64,000 bases of DNA from Opisthocomus hoazin. Lineage: Eukaryota; Chordata; Aves; Opisthocomiformes; Opisthocomidae. Location of the stretch: NCBI RefSeq assembly GCF_030867145.1, contig NC_134440.1, positions 8,928,001-8,992,000 of the forward strand. Direction: 5' to 3'. Positions 49,538-60,300 of this stretch are shown one piece after another. The notes beneath the pieces were generated by a model that was not told the DNA's origin, did no database searches, and was given only the letters and a program-made list of their open reading frames with translations. Made by a program: the position numbers and the translations under genes. Within the stretch, counting starts at the first letter, position 1; every line of letters starts with the position of its first letter.

Positions 49538-49600
49538 GAACCAGTCTGATGGGGAGCGGCTGAGGGAGCTGGGGCTGCTCAGTCTGGAGAAGAGAAGGAT
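49538..49600 (+). repeat. Inverted CR1 piece next to the 48839 copy
   Basis: Bases 49538-49581 are a perfect 44-bp reverse complement of 49154-49197 in the adjacent antisense CR1 copy. The piece follows the CR1 tail for about 60 bp in the plus direction. It is either a 5' inversion created during integration or a second, short CR1 insertion. Confidence 0.85.
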
Positions 49601-49864
49601 TGACAGACTAGACCCAAGGAGTGGGAGCCAGCCTGGATCGAGAGGGCTCCACATCCAGAGGCCTGGACAGAGTAGCTTCTGCCATCTGACATAGCTCTCA
49701 CAGTGGTAGGGTTGCTTTTAACCAACACCTCTCAGTTTTTAAGGCCTCTCCCACTCTCCAGAGATGCTGATTATTCAGCTCAGGGACTCTCTTCAGCACA
49801 TTTTCCTTTCAATGTTACTCCGTCACATCAAAGAACAGACTCTGCTAACATAGGTGATGGTAAC

Positions 49865-50231
49865 AGAATCACAGAATGTTGGGGGCTGGCAGGGCCCTCT
49901 GTGGGTCCCCCAGCCCAGCCCCCTGCCCAAGCAGGGTCACCCAGAGCAGCTGCACAGCACCGTGGCCAGGCGGGGCTGGAATATCTCCAGAGAAGGAGAC
50001 TCCACAGCCTCCCTGGGCAGCCTGGGCCAGGGCTCCGTCACCCTCAGAGGGAAGAAGTTCTTCCTCGGGTTCAGCTGGAGCTTCCTCTGCTTCAGTTTGT
50101 GCCCGTTGCCCCTTGTCCTGTCACTGGGCACCTCTGAAAAGAGTTTGGACCCATCCTCCTGACCCCCACCCTGCAGATATTTGTAAGCATTTATTATGTC
50201 CCCTCCCAGCCTTCTCTTCTTCAGGCTGTAG
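49865..50231 (-). repeat. CR1 LINE 3' end, antisense, young-looking
   Basis: Same subfamily and orientation as the copies at 15715, 16919 and 25342. It starts at AGAATCACAGAATG and breaks off in 'ccttctcttcttcaggctg'. Confidence 0.93.
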
Positions 50232-50942
50232 TGCAACGTCCCCGGTCAGTGCTGGTTCACTCTCCCCTTCTCGCCCAGTCAAGCAGACTCGTGTGGCAGC
50301 CATTCCCTCAGCTGCTCCATCCTTGGAGGCCTGAGTGCCCTCGGAGATCTGTCCCCTACTGCTGTGCCAAGTCCATAGTCCTGCCCATCAAACCCTCTTC
50401 CTCATGCGCTCTTTAATGAAGGCTACGTGCAGGTCCCTGCCCCTTGCACCCTGATTTCAGTGCTCTGGGATGGGGAATTTTATTCTGGGTCTGTAGAGCA
50501 ATGAACCCAAAGGGGAGTAAGGAGACTGAAGCAAGAGTCTTATGTGCCCCAGTTTGCAAATGGTGATCGTCACATACCTGAATGCATAAATCCAGAATAG
50601 CCTCCCTCCTTCTGGGGTGCTCTCCAGCCTGGAATAAAGGTAATTTTAACCATAATTACATAATCTGGGAAACTTGCTTATTTCTGGCTAAAATCATACT
50701 GACAGTGGGTATCGCTTAACTGCAGTGGTCATTTGGTTTGGGGGTTTTGTGGTTTGGTTTCTGTTTTTTGCTCTGTCCCTCAACACTAAGAGCTCGTAAA
50801 TCCTGCTGAAGATTCCCTTGACACGCGTTTGATTTACTGTTTTACTCCTACAATATTTTCTAACGCTGATGCAGTGACTTTGCTGTCTCTCCCAGCTGTT
50901 CAAAGGACAGAGAGCCACAGGGGTTGAAGGTCAGAGCAGCCC
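50232..50942. other. Intergenic sequence, nothing recognised
   Basis: Between a CR1 copy and the 3' end of the kelch gene. No gene is supported. Confidence 0.4.
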
Positions 50943-50948
50943 TTTATT
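50943..50948 (-). terminator. Polyadenylation signal of the kelch gene
   Basis: AATAAA on the minus strand lies 257 bases beyond the stop codon at 51205. It is the nearest canonical signal downstream of that gene. Confidence 0.65.
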
Positions 50949-51204
50949 TAGCATCAACCGTGAGGAGTTTATGTACCAGAACAACGCTGACCAGTTTCCA
51001 GTAATGACCTGCAACCTTTGTGTAGACACCGAGGTTTCACTGGCTTTTGCTTGAAGTTCATTTGCCAGGTAGAAAAAAAGACAAAGTTACAAAGGAACAG
51101 ATCTGGTTTCAGTTTCATAAATTTCACAGACCAAACTTGACGCAATCGAACCCCCACCAGCTGTAAAGCCCACGACTTTTTGGCTGTGCTGGACCTGGCA
51201 TCGC

Positions 51205-53799
51205 TCACGCCCGTGTATCGAATCTTCGCACAGAAACACACCCATGAATAGGAAGTGGGCAAGGGAGTTTGTAATCTACGACCTCGCACATATCAACGTA
51301 GGGATCAAAGAGGACTACGACGGGGAGGGCACTGTTGCCCTTCCTCTGTCCAAGGAGATAAATTCGTCCATTCACAGTGCTGCATCCCATGAAGAACTTC
51401 TGGGTCAAGCATTCCTCATCCACCTGGGACCATTCGTCTGTCTCCACGTCAAATCGCAGAGCTCCCCCTCCTATGGTGTACAGAGCACCATTCAGTGACG
51501 TGATGCAGAGGTCATACCTGGAAGGGAAGAAACCCTTGATTAAAATCAACAGAAAGATCTGGCCCTTGAAATACTCACTGTGACCCTGGTCCTCATATCA
51601 AGTCCCGTTTAAACAGAGAATCACAGAAGTGTTGGTGGGACAGAACTTCTGGATTTCTCTAGTCCAACCTCTTCTCGGAGCAGGCCCAACACTAGAACCT
51701 TTCTTCTCTTGCCAAGTCCCAGAAGATTACTTCTTACCTGGGAAGTGGGGAGAAGGAGATGACATCCCAGCTGTCCGTCTCCGTGTTCAGCCTTTGCACT
51801 CCATCATATACATGTCCATTTTCATCCAGGCCACAGACCACATAGATCCTGGTTCCCATGCTGACCGCATCTCCTCTCTCCACAGGCTGAGCCATAGGAC
51901 TCATGCTTTCCCATTCCGACTCCACCAAAGACATGCGCTCCACTGCTGGGATTATCCCTTCATCCGTGCTCCCTCCAAGCACATAAAGGTAGAGCCCTGC
52001 TCCTACCGCACAATGGCTGTTGCGGGACTTCTTCATGGCAGGCCCTTCCAGCCAGCTATTGTCCAAGCAATTATAGATGAGCACCCAATCCACGCTGTAC
52101 CACACAAACTCATCCCGGAAGTATCCTCCTGTCACAAAAAGGAAGCTCCCTGGAATGACAGCAGAGAGAAGTATCAGTTACACGAAGGCTGAACATTGCT
52201 CCTGAGAGCTACGGTTCCCGTCTCTCCCTGGGCTGTACCGATGAGGCGCAAGATGAGCAGAGAAAATCCCTGCTCTTTGTAGGAGTCTGCCGTACTTGAT
52301 TGCTCATCTGCAGACACGCTGGGCCTATGGGATACAACGAGTCCTTCCAAGTCTGCTCCCACTCTCAAACAGAACCGTGGAAACACTGGTTGGAAAGAGC
52401 CTCTGGGGATCTCACGTCCAAACTCCCATCTGAAATGGGACCACCACCAACATCAAATAGAGGAAGCCACGGTATTGACCCATCTTGAAAGTCTCCAAGC
52501 ATGAAGATTTCACAACATCCATGGTTAGGTTTAACCTAACAGCAACTATAAATCAGAAGTCACCATCTGTCAAAACCACCACGAAAGCGAAGGCCAAAAA
52601 ACGTGCTGCTTGAAGTGAAATCATGAGACTCACTCCAGATAAAGCTGATGCAAGGAGTTCAGTAGTTTCTGCCATATTAAAAGAAATATTCAGCCTTGCC
52701 TAACATTCTCCCAAGACTAAGGAAAACAAAACCATTCTTTAAACAGATATGAACACAAAGATGAAGGAGGTTTTAGCAACGCAGCGTTACAGGAGAAGCA
52801 GCTGAACTCCCTGCGTTTGGGTCTCTAAGCCTCAACTTCTGTCTGCACTTGCTCGGTCCCACTTGTCTGGAAGTTACCTACTGCTGCCACTGCATACTGG
52901 GTGAGGTTCCTGCGCTGCAGTGGAGAACAAGCCTGCCAGGTCCCTGTTTTAGGTTGAAAGAGAAATAATTCTTGCTGTTTCTTGTCGTGCTTTCCTCCCA
53001 GGACATATAAGGTGTCATAGCTCCGACCAGCGTAAGGACACAGTTCCGTATTTTGCCAGCTGGGAGGAGGACAGCTGTCTAACTTCTTTATTAGTCTGGA
53101 GAAGGTATCGGTCTCTGCAGGGCGCTTGCTGCGTTTCACCAAGATGTCAAGGAAGGACAAACTCAGAAAAGCGACCCTGACTTCGCCCACCAAATCCAAA
53201 AAGTCGTCTTCTCTCGTTGCTGGGTCCTCCATTATCCACCTCATAATGCTGTCAAACACCACATCTTCTCGCGAAACAAAGAGGTCGTCACTTTTCAGGA
53301 GCTGCATCAGCATTTCTTTGGGTAGTGCCTTAAATTCTTCCTGGCAAATCACATCCCCCCAGTGAGTGAGAGCCACGTTCATAGCAGACGCATACAGCTC
53401 TCTAAAGCCAAACTGCTGCGAGTAGGTCATCAGGCCCAGGCAGTTGGAAACATGCAGCTCCCTCTCCAGAAATTTCTCACACAACAGCTTCACCCTGTCA
53501 AACTGGAAGAAATCAGCTGTTTCCAGTAAGCTGGTCACGTTTTCTTGACCTATAAGCACTTGGGCTGTGCGTGTGAACTCGAGGAGCGCCTGGAAAGGGA
53601 CTGCATCGATCCCTCTGATCACTATGTGGCTTTCCGAGCTCTCTCTTGCTCCCCCAAAAAACATGGCTTCAAAATAACGACTGTGTACGGAAAGCACCCT
53701 ACGGCTGACCTGAAAGAGTCTCTCTCCAACCTCAAGAACTGTGTCTGCAATCACTTCTGTCTGAGCTCCCAGCTCCTCTGGTTCCTCTGCAGGCTCCAT
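51205..53799 (-). CDS. BTB-BACK-Kelch (KLHL-type) protein, three exons
   Basis: Likely substrate adaptor of a CUL3 ubiquitin ligase. This role is known for the family and is inferred here. Coding exons in transcript order: 53799-52878, 52149-51738 and 51517-51205. Splice sites are GT-AG and the phases fit, giving 548 residues. BTB domain is about residues 13-115 (VLEVGERLFQVSRRVLSVHS, YFEAMF). BACK is about 118-222 (NCLGLMTYSQQFGF, DVVFDSIMRWI). Six kelch blades fill about 263-548 (LYVLGG, LFVTGG, LYVLGG, IYVVCG, LYTIGG, IYLLGQ). The usual FxxH of the BTB core reads FQVS, so the conserved His is Ser. The C-terminus HGCVSVRRFDTRA resembles the end of KLHL24 and its relatives, but overall I cannot assign a human orthologue. 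Convergent with CERS4, tandem with LSM7. Confidence 0.93.
51617..51690 (-). repeat. Short CR1 3' end in the kelch gene intron 2
   Basis: GAGAATCACAGAAG and 'tctagtccaacct' match the last ~75 bp of CR1 in reverse. It is heavily truncated. Confidence 0.6.
52376..52525 (-). repeat. Diverged CR1 fragment in the kelch gene intron 1
   Basis: 'cactggttggaaagagcctctggggatctcacgtccaa' and a later 'tgaaagtctccaagcatgaagatttcacaac' match the layout of the antisense CR1 3' region. Old copy. Confidence 0.6.
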
Positions 53800-55734
53800 G
53801 CTTGTTGACTGTCGAGCGGTTAAAATTAACTCAGCCCTTCTGCAGCCTTTACTCGTGTGAGGTCTCTGGAAACATTATGCCCCTAGCTAGGATAAATACA
53901 AGATAAGCCAATCTTGTCCTAAAAATAGAATATGTTTACTACCCTCCTGCTTTGCTCTTCAGTCTCTCCTGCTGCTTTCAGAGCAGCAGTAGCAGGAGAG
54001 CCGTATAGCCCAAGAAGCACAGATTTAATTGGCATCTGCCTTAGCCAGGTAAGACCACAGCGAATTAGGGGAGCTGTTAGCCAAAGAGCCTCGACTACGA
54101 GGAGGAAAGAAGCGAAACAACCCAAACCTTCCTAAGCACTGACTAAACATCAGTCAGTTGTAGAAAAACATTGAACCCATTTGAAAAAAAAGCACCCATT
54201 ACAATACTTTTCACTTCTGCAAATCAAAAGCACAGGAAAGCTTGAGACTTCCTGGGAAAAAAACACTGATTTCCCCAAAGCCACATCCTTCATCAGTTCA
54301 AGTTTAAAATCAAATTCCAGATTGCTTGCAGTACTTAGTAAACACTTAACTTTTTATACTTTAGTAAGAGATGGGGGAAGGAATGAGCCCCCATTCCAAC
54401 CCGGATGGCCGTCACATATTCGGTCATCCTTGATCTCAGTGCACTCAGCAAGTGTAGCCATACTACAAGCAACAGCTCATGATTCCACACAGCGAATATT
54501 TCCAAAGGGTTTAGACCAAGCTACCAAGCGGAGGGATTTGCATAGTGACCTTGAACTACTGTCCCTTATCCCAAAGAGCCCATCCCAGCAAGACTCAGTC
54601 CCATTTCTGGGTGGAGTTCAGAAGCACAGCAGTGCTACCTGCACCAAGAGCATCTTTCTTGCCTGGAGGTTCCCTCCTGCACCTCTGCAAGAGGCTTCTG
54701 CAAAACTGCTGGTACAAACGGGCTGCTAAGAAGAGTCGCATCTAGAATTAATCCAATAGCAAGGCATACACACGTTTAAAATTCAGCTTATTTTCAGGTA
54801 CTGGACTCCCAAAGACAACCCAGCAGTCTGCCCTGCGCAGAAGGACAGCCGCCTATCTCGCGATGAGGACTGAGCAACCTATTAACTGAGCCGGAAACGC
54901 TGGAAACGTGCCCCTCTCACGAGTTTACGCACTTGACACAACTTCAGGCAGATCTCTCTGTACCCGCTGAATCTAGAGTCTGGAACCCACTCAAGAGAGC
55001 TTCAGCCGGTCTGGCTTTGACCCTACACTCAGAAAACAAGAGTGTGCAGAGATGGTGCGGCAGGTTATTGGCATCAACCACCTCTCCCCCACCTAAGGGG
55101 CAGTTCAAGACTCTACTCAGGCTGATGGCAAGCAAATTCTGCTCCAAACACTCTAAATAAGGAGTCTCTTTTGAATTGTGCAATTGCATGAAGAACAAGT
55201 TTCATTGTGTTTGAAAAAAGGTTATGCTGGAAGGAGCATGACTCTACAGACAGCTCTGTGAAGCACTCAAAAAATGAACCCCGAGGAGATTAAAATCCAG
55301 AAGCGCTCAAGTTTACACAGGTGAAATGACACGTAAGACAACTAGTCCTTAGTATCATAGCCTGGAAAAGTCAGATAGACTTAAGTGGAATTTACTTCAA
55401 GTTCCCATTCGTTTCAGAGCTGACCCAGGAAAGGCTACGAACGGGAGCACAGTGCTGTTGCCACAATGAACAACCAACACAACCTGCCCTCGGCATGTTT
55501 TCCTGACAGCCACTAACAACAAGACTGCTGCTGCCACCAACACAATTTACTCTGCCACAGCCTCCTCGTAAAGGGTTCTCAGGAAAAGCAGGTGGCAGAA
55601 GCAAGTTACACACAGCCTAAGGGGACACAGCCTCTACTAGACAGTCTTTAAAATGCCGAACAGAAATGCACAAGTCGGAAAATGGCCTAGGTGCTCTCAG
55701 CCATTTCTCATCAATTTCCCATCTTAGAGTGGAC
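53800..55734. other. Between the kelch gene start and a CR1 copy
   Basis: This must contain the kelch gene 5' UTR and promoter (minus strand), but no CpG island or obvious TATA box is visible. No other gene recognised. Confidence 0.4.
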
Positions 55735-56320
55735 CACCAATGGTCTCCCGGAGTGCATTCAGAGGAGTGTGGGCAGCAGGTCAGGGAGGGTCTCCTCCCC
55801 CTCTACTCTGCCCTAGTGAGGCCCCATCTGCAGTGCTGTGTCCAGTGCTGGGCTCCCCAGTTCCAGAAAGATGAGAAGCTACTGGAGAGAGTCCAGCACA
55901 GGGCTGCGAGGATGAGGAGGGGACTGGAGCATCTCTCCTAGGAGGAGAGGCTGAGGGAGCTGGGCTTGTTCAGCCTGGAGAAGAGAAGGCTCAGAGGGGA
56001 CCTTAGAAATGCCTCTAAATATCTGCAGGGTGGGGGTCAGGAGGACGGGGCCAGACTCTTTCCAGTGGTGCCCAGCGACAGGACAAGGGGCAACGGGCAC
56101 AAACTGGAGCAGAGGAAGCTCCAGCTGAACCCGAGGAAGAACTTCTTCCCTCTGAGGGTGACAGAGCCCTGGCCCAGGCTGCCCAGGGAGGCTGTGGAGT
56201 CTCCTTCTCTGGAGATATTCCAGCCCCGCCTGGACAAGGTCCTGTGCAGCCTGCTCTGGGTGACCCTGCTTGGGCAGGGGGTTGGACTGGGGAATCCCTA
56301 GAGGGCCATGCTGGGATTCT
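55735..56320 (+). repeat. CR1 LINE 3' region
   Basis: Sense-orientation copy of the same segment as the antisense copies at 16919 and 25342. It starts CCACCAATGGTCTCCCGGAG and ends near GGGATTCTGATCTGG. Its reading frame is nearly intact. Confidence 0.92.
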
Positions 56321-57104
56321 GATCTGGTCCCTCCCGCTTTGCTGTGTTTGAACAAACTTCCTTTAGCTTTACAACTGTAGAGCACCTTCTCAGACTGAAA
56401 ACCAGACATTTAGGAACAAGTTAGTTTGTATTTATTCACTCAAAACTCCTCATATCTTGCCATTTCTGCAGTATAAAAGAAATAAAAATGTTGACTTACA
56501 AATCAAGTTATAACAAACAGAACCACAAGTGGACAGCTACAATATAAAAATATGCAGTATTTCCAGACACTGCCTACAACTGAACATCAGGATCTTAAAT
56601 ATTCTTCCCCTAAAATTCCAAGTAGCAAACAGATACGGTTCGTGTCATGCAGCCAAGAATTATCCTAGAAGTCAGTCCAGTCCTTCTGTAGAAATGTGGG
56701 AGCCTTCTGATACACAGATCACAGCCCACAAGACCTGGAAGAAGTGCTAGAAAGGACCTTCTTGGCTACACAGCTCGTAAAGGTGATGACAAGGTACCAT
56801 ACAAGGAAAATAATTTTCCTGCACGTCCTGGAGCAAGTGGGCAAAAGAGACTGAGTTCAACAGCAGGAAGACTACAACACAATGCTTCCCCGCCGAGTAC
56901 TGACATCTAAGAGGAAGAACATATTCTAATGTATTTAGGCTTTAGATTAAATACATTTTAATGTATTTAAAGATGTAACCAATATTCAGGGCATTCTTTA
57001 CTAATTTTATGTGGTTGTTTCAAAACTCACAAGATCAAGAGGGTCTCAGACAATTCCGTAACAGTACATTCTCTCCTGTAAGCTCTAAACAATGTAGTTA
57101 CACA
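56321..57104. other. Intergenic, downstream of LSM7
   Basis: A/T-rich sequence without recognised features. It may include distal LSM7 3' UTR. Confidence 0.4.
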
Positions 57105-57110
57105 TTTATT
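57105..57110 (-). terminator. LSM7: LSM7 polyadenylation signal
   Basis: AATAAA on the minus strand, 214 bases past the LSM7 stop codon. It is a good candidate, but other signals downstream are possible. Confidence 0.6.
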
Positions 57111-57323
57111 TGGGGGCAGGGGGAATTGGAACTTAATTCTTACACACCATGCCAAATCCTCTCATCATTTATGGAAAGCCACAAAAATAAAAGTTGAATG
57201 TTCTTTCACACTAACAAATACACATTCAAACTCCTCCCCCAAAACAGGAAGCTTCTCACACACTGACAGTTTTCTCCAATGATTTGCACCCTTGAAGTCT
57301 TCAGAGACAATCCAAAGAAAGCA

Positions 57324-60300
57324 CTACCCATCTTGCTGCTGGATGAAAGGGTTTGGAATAGCTTCCATTCCGTCCTGCGGACAAATAAGAACCACAGAAG
57401 TCCCTCTGCAGACCACAAGTCCCAGCTGACGTGTGTCTTCTGTTAATTTGTATTGATCATCTGGATCTGAAAAGCAGAAATCCAGTTACAGCGGCAACAT
57501 AAGGAAAAGAAACCAAATTCCATCAACTTCAAAAGGCACAGACATACGGGTTTTTTCCAGGCGTCTCTGCATTGTTTTATTGAACATATGGACTGTGAAA
57601 GTGATGCAGCAGTAATACCCGATGTCTTCAAAACATTACTGATATACTAATTTTCAAAGCAGCACATGCCACAGTGAGCAATAAGAACTGTACTTTGTAT
57701 GCAAAGCAGAACGCATATCTTAAAGAATCCACAAGTCCTTTTATTCATCGAACTAAAACCATACACACAAGTGATTAAAAAAGCTCCCGATCCCATTTCA
57801 AATGCCATTATAGACAAATGTTTTGGGATCAATGCAAAACAGAAAGAGATCCTGACTTCAGAATTCACCAAGTACAGAACACACGGGTCCATCCCCAGAC
57901 CAAGCCAAACAAGGTTTGGGGACAGACAGGCAAACTCTTCACACAGCAACAGCCAATTCTACCCTCCTTGAGATGTAAATATATTCAATAAGAATGTACT
58001 ACACCCATCTTTTAAAGCTCCATTCTAAGCGCAAAATTAAAGCTTCAGGTGCTTCCTTGCAAGCAGGCAAGAGAATGCTCTTCAAAAACACTGTCCTATC
58101 ATATGATAAATCTTGTTTCAGAGAGGAGAAAGGGGAGTGTTTATCCTTGGATGGGAAAAAGAAACAAATAAGAAAAAAAATCTTACAGCTCTGTAAGCTC
58201 TAACGTGCTGTAAAAGGTGTTAATTCCACAGAAATGCAAAGACTGCATTTACAGTAGAGTTTAAGACAGTAAGATACTAGTTCTCACTGAGATGTTTTTC
58301 CTGCTTTGAGCAAACCAGCAACCCTGCAGCAGTACAGACAAAGGCAACTGCCTCATCTGAAGGGAGACACACTGCTTCATTCAAGCTGTAGAGGACAAGA
58401 GCGCTAAATGAATCATCAAATGGTTTGGGTTGGAAGGGACCTTAAAGATCATCCCATTACCACCCCCCTGCCATGGGCAGGGCCCCCTTCCACCAGCCCA
58501 GGGTGCTCCCAGCCCCGTCCAACCTGGCCTTGAGCACTGCCAGGGAGGGGGCAGCCACAGCTCCTCTGGGCAGCCTGGGCCAGGGCCTCACCACCCTCAC
58601 CGGAAAGAATTCCTTCCTTCCATCTCATCTACTTCTCCCCTCTTCCAGTCTAAAGCCCTCACCCCTTGTCCTGTCACCCCAGGCCCTTGCACAAAGCCCC
58701 TCCCCAGCTCTCGCAGCCCCTCCAGGCCCTGGCAGCTGCTCTAAGCTCTCCCCGCAGCCTTCTCTTCCCCAGGCTGAGCAGCCCCAGCTCTCCCAGCCTC
58801 TCCTCCCAGCAGAGGGGTTCCAGCCCTCGCATCATTGCTGGGGCCTCCTCTGGCCCCGCTCCAGCAGCTCCAGCTCTGTCCTGTGCTGAGGGCTCCAGAG
58901 CTGGACGCAGGACTCCCGGGGGGTCTCAGCAGAGCGGGGCAGAGGGGCACAATCCCCTCCCTCGCCCGCTGCCCACGCTGCTGGGGATGCAGCCCAGGGG
59001 ACGCTCAGCTTTCTGGGCTGCCAGCGCACATTGCCGGGTCGTGTTGAGCTTCTTGTCAACCAACAGCCCCAGGTCCTTCTCCTCAGGGCTGCTCTCAATC
59101 CACTCTCCACCCAGCCTGGATTGGTCTTGGGATTGGCCGAGCCAGAGAAGCTCAAGCAAGGACTACCAAGAACGTTCCACCACAGGGAATGTGCTTAATC
59201 TAACTTCCGTTATCTCATCCCTTTCTTTACACCTTAGTTATCACAAACACGTCTCGGTTCAGATGATGTCAACCTACAGTTTCCAGTTACTTAGAGCTAT
59301 AAGATTTTTGTCAAGAAAATTATTCTTGGGGAACAACAACAAAAAAAAGCACTTTACACAGACAGCATGTTACTTACCTCGCATATATTCAATGGTACCA
59401 TCAAGCACAAGGTTCAGAAGAGGGTCAAATCCTTTCAAGACACCACTTGCTGTGGAAAACCACATACAAAACAATGATTAGAGACCAAAACCAGGTATAC
59501 AGCAACACAAGAACGTGTGAAGGACACATTCGGTTCTCCAGCTCTGTGCCCTCCTGCAAGAAAGGCTGACAAGCAAACGAGACCAGAGATATTGAAGTGT
59601 CCTCTTCAAAGTCCAAATGCATGAGAACCCGGTTTCTGTTATGCCAACAGAAACTCACAGGTTTTTCAACCAATTCTTCAAAATGCTCTTCAAGACAGTA
59701 ATATTTTTGTTTCCAGCCAGTTTCAGGGTAATTTTAAGAATACTTCAGCATAACAAATCAATACAAGTCATACCACAAAAAAACAAACCCAAACAACCCC
59801 AAAACCGAATAAATACCCTTAGTGAAGAGGTATGACAAAAAAAAATAAAAATGCAGCAAGCCTAATATTTTGATGTGTTTTCCTCAGAAAAGCCATCTTC
59901 CATTTGCTCTCCTGGAACACAATCTGTTTGGCATAAGCACTGCCTTCAGAGGAATGCACTGCAGACAGTGCAGACAGACAAGCACTTTGTCCTAAACCAG
60001 AAGATGATTCCCCAAGACAGGTCACCAAATAAAGCGCAAGACTACACAGAATGATCTCCCAGTGTGAGAGATACTTGTTGATTACCAGCATTACTGTCAT
60101 TGCTAACAGCTCAAATCAAAGCAGAGACTCTTACAACCCCAGGTGTTGTAGAAAATGACAAAGGAACTTGGTGGGAATTTTTTGAGAAAAAAATCTAACC
60201 CAACAGATTCTATGAAACTGTCAACTGCCCAGAAACTACAACACCCACACACACACTTATCCATAAAGAGTTCAAGTAACTTCCAAACCTCATAAACACC

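Noticed and set aside
48858-49694. 278-codon plus-strand frame
   Set aside because: It is the antisense reading of a CR1 copy plus its inverted piece, with no host protein similarity.
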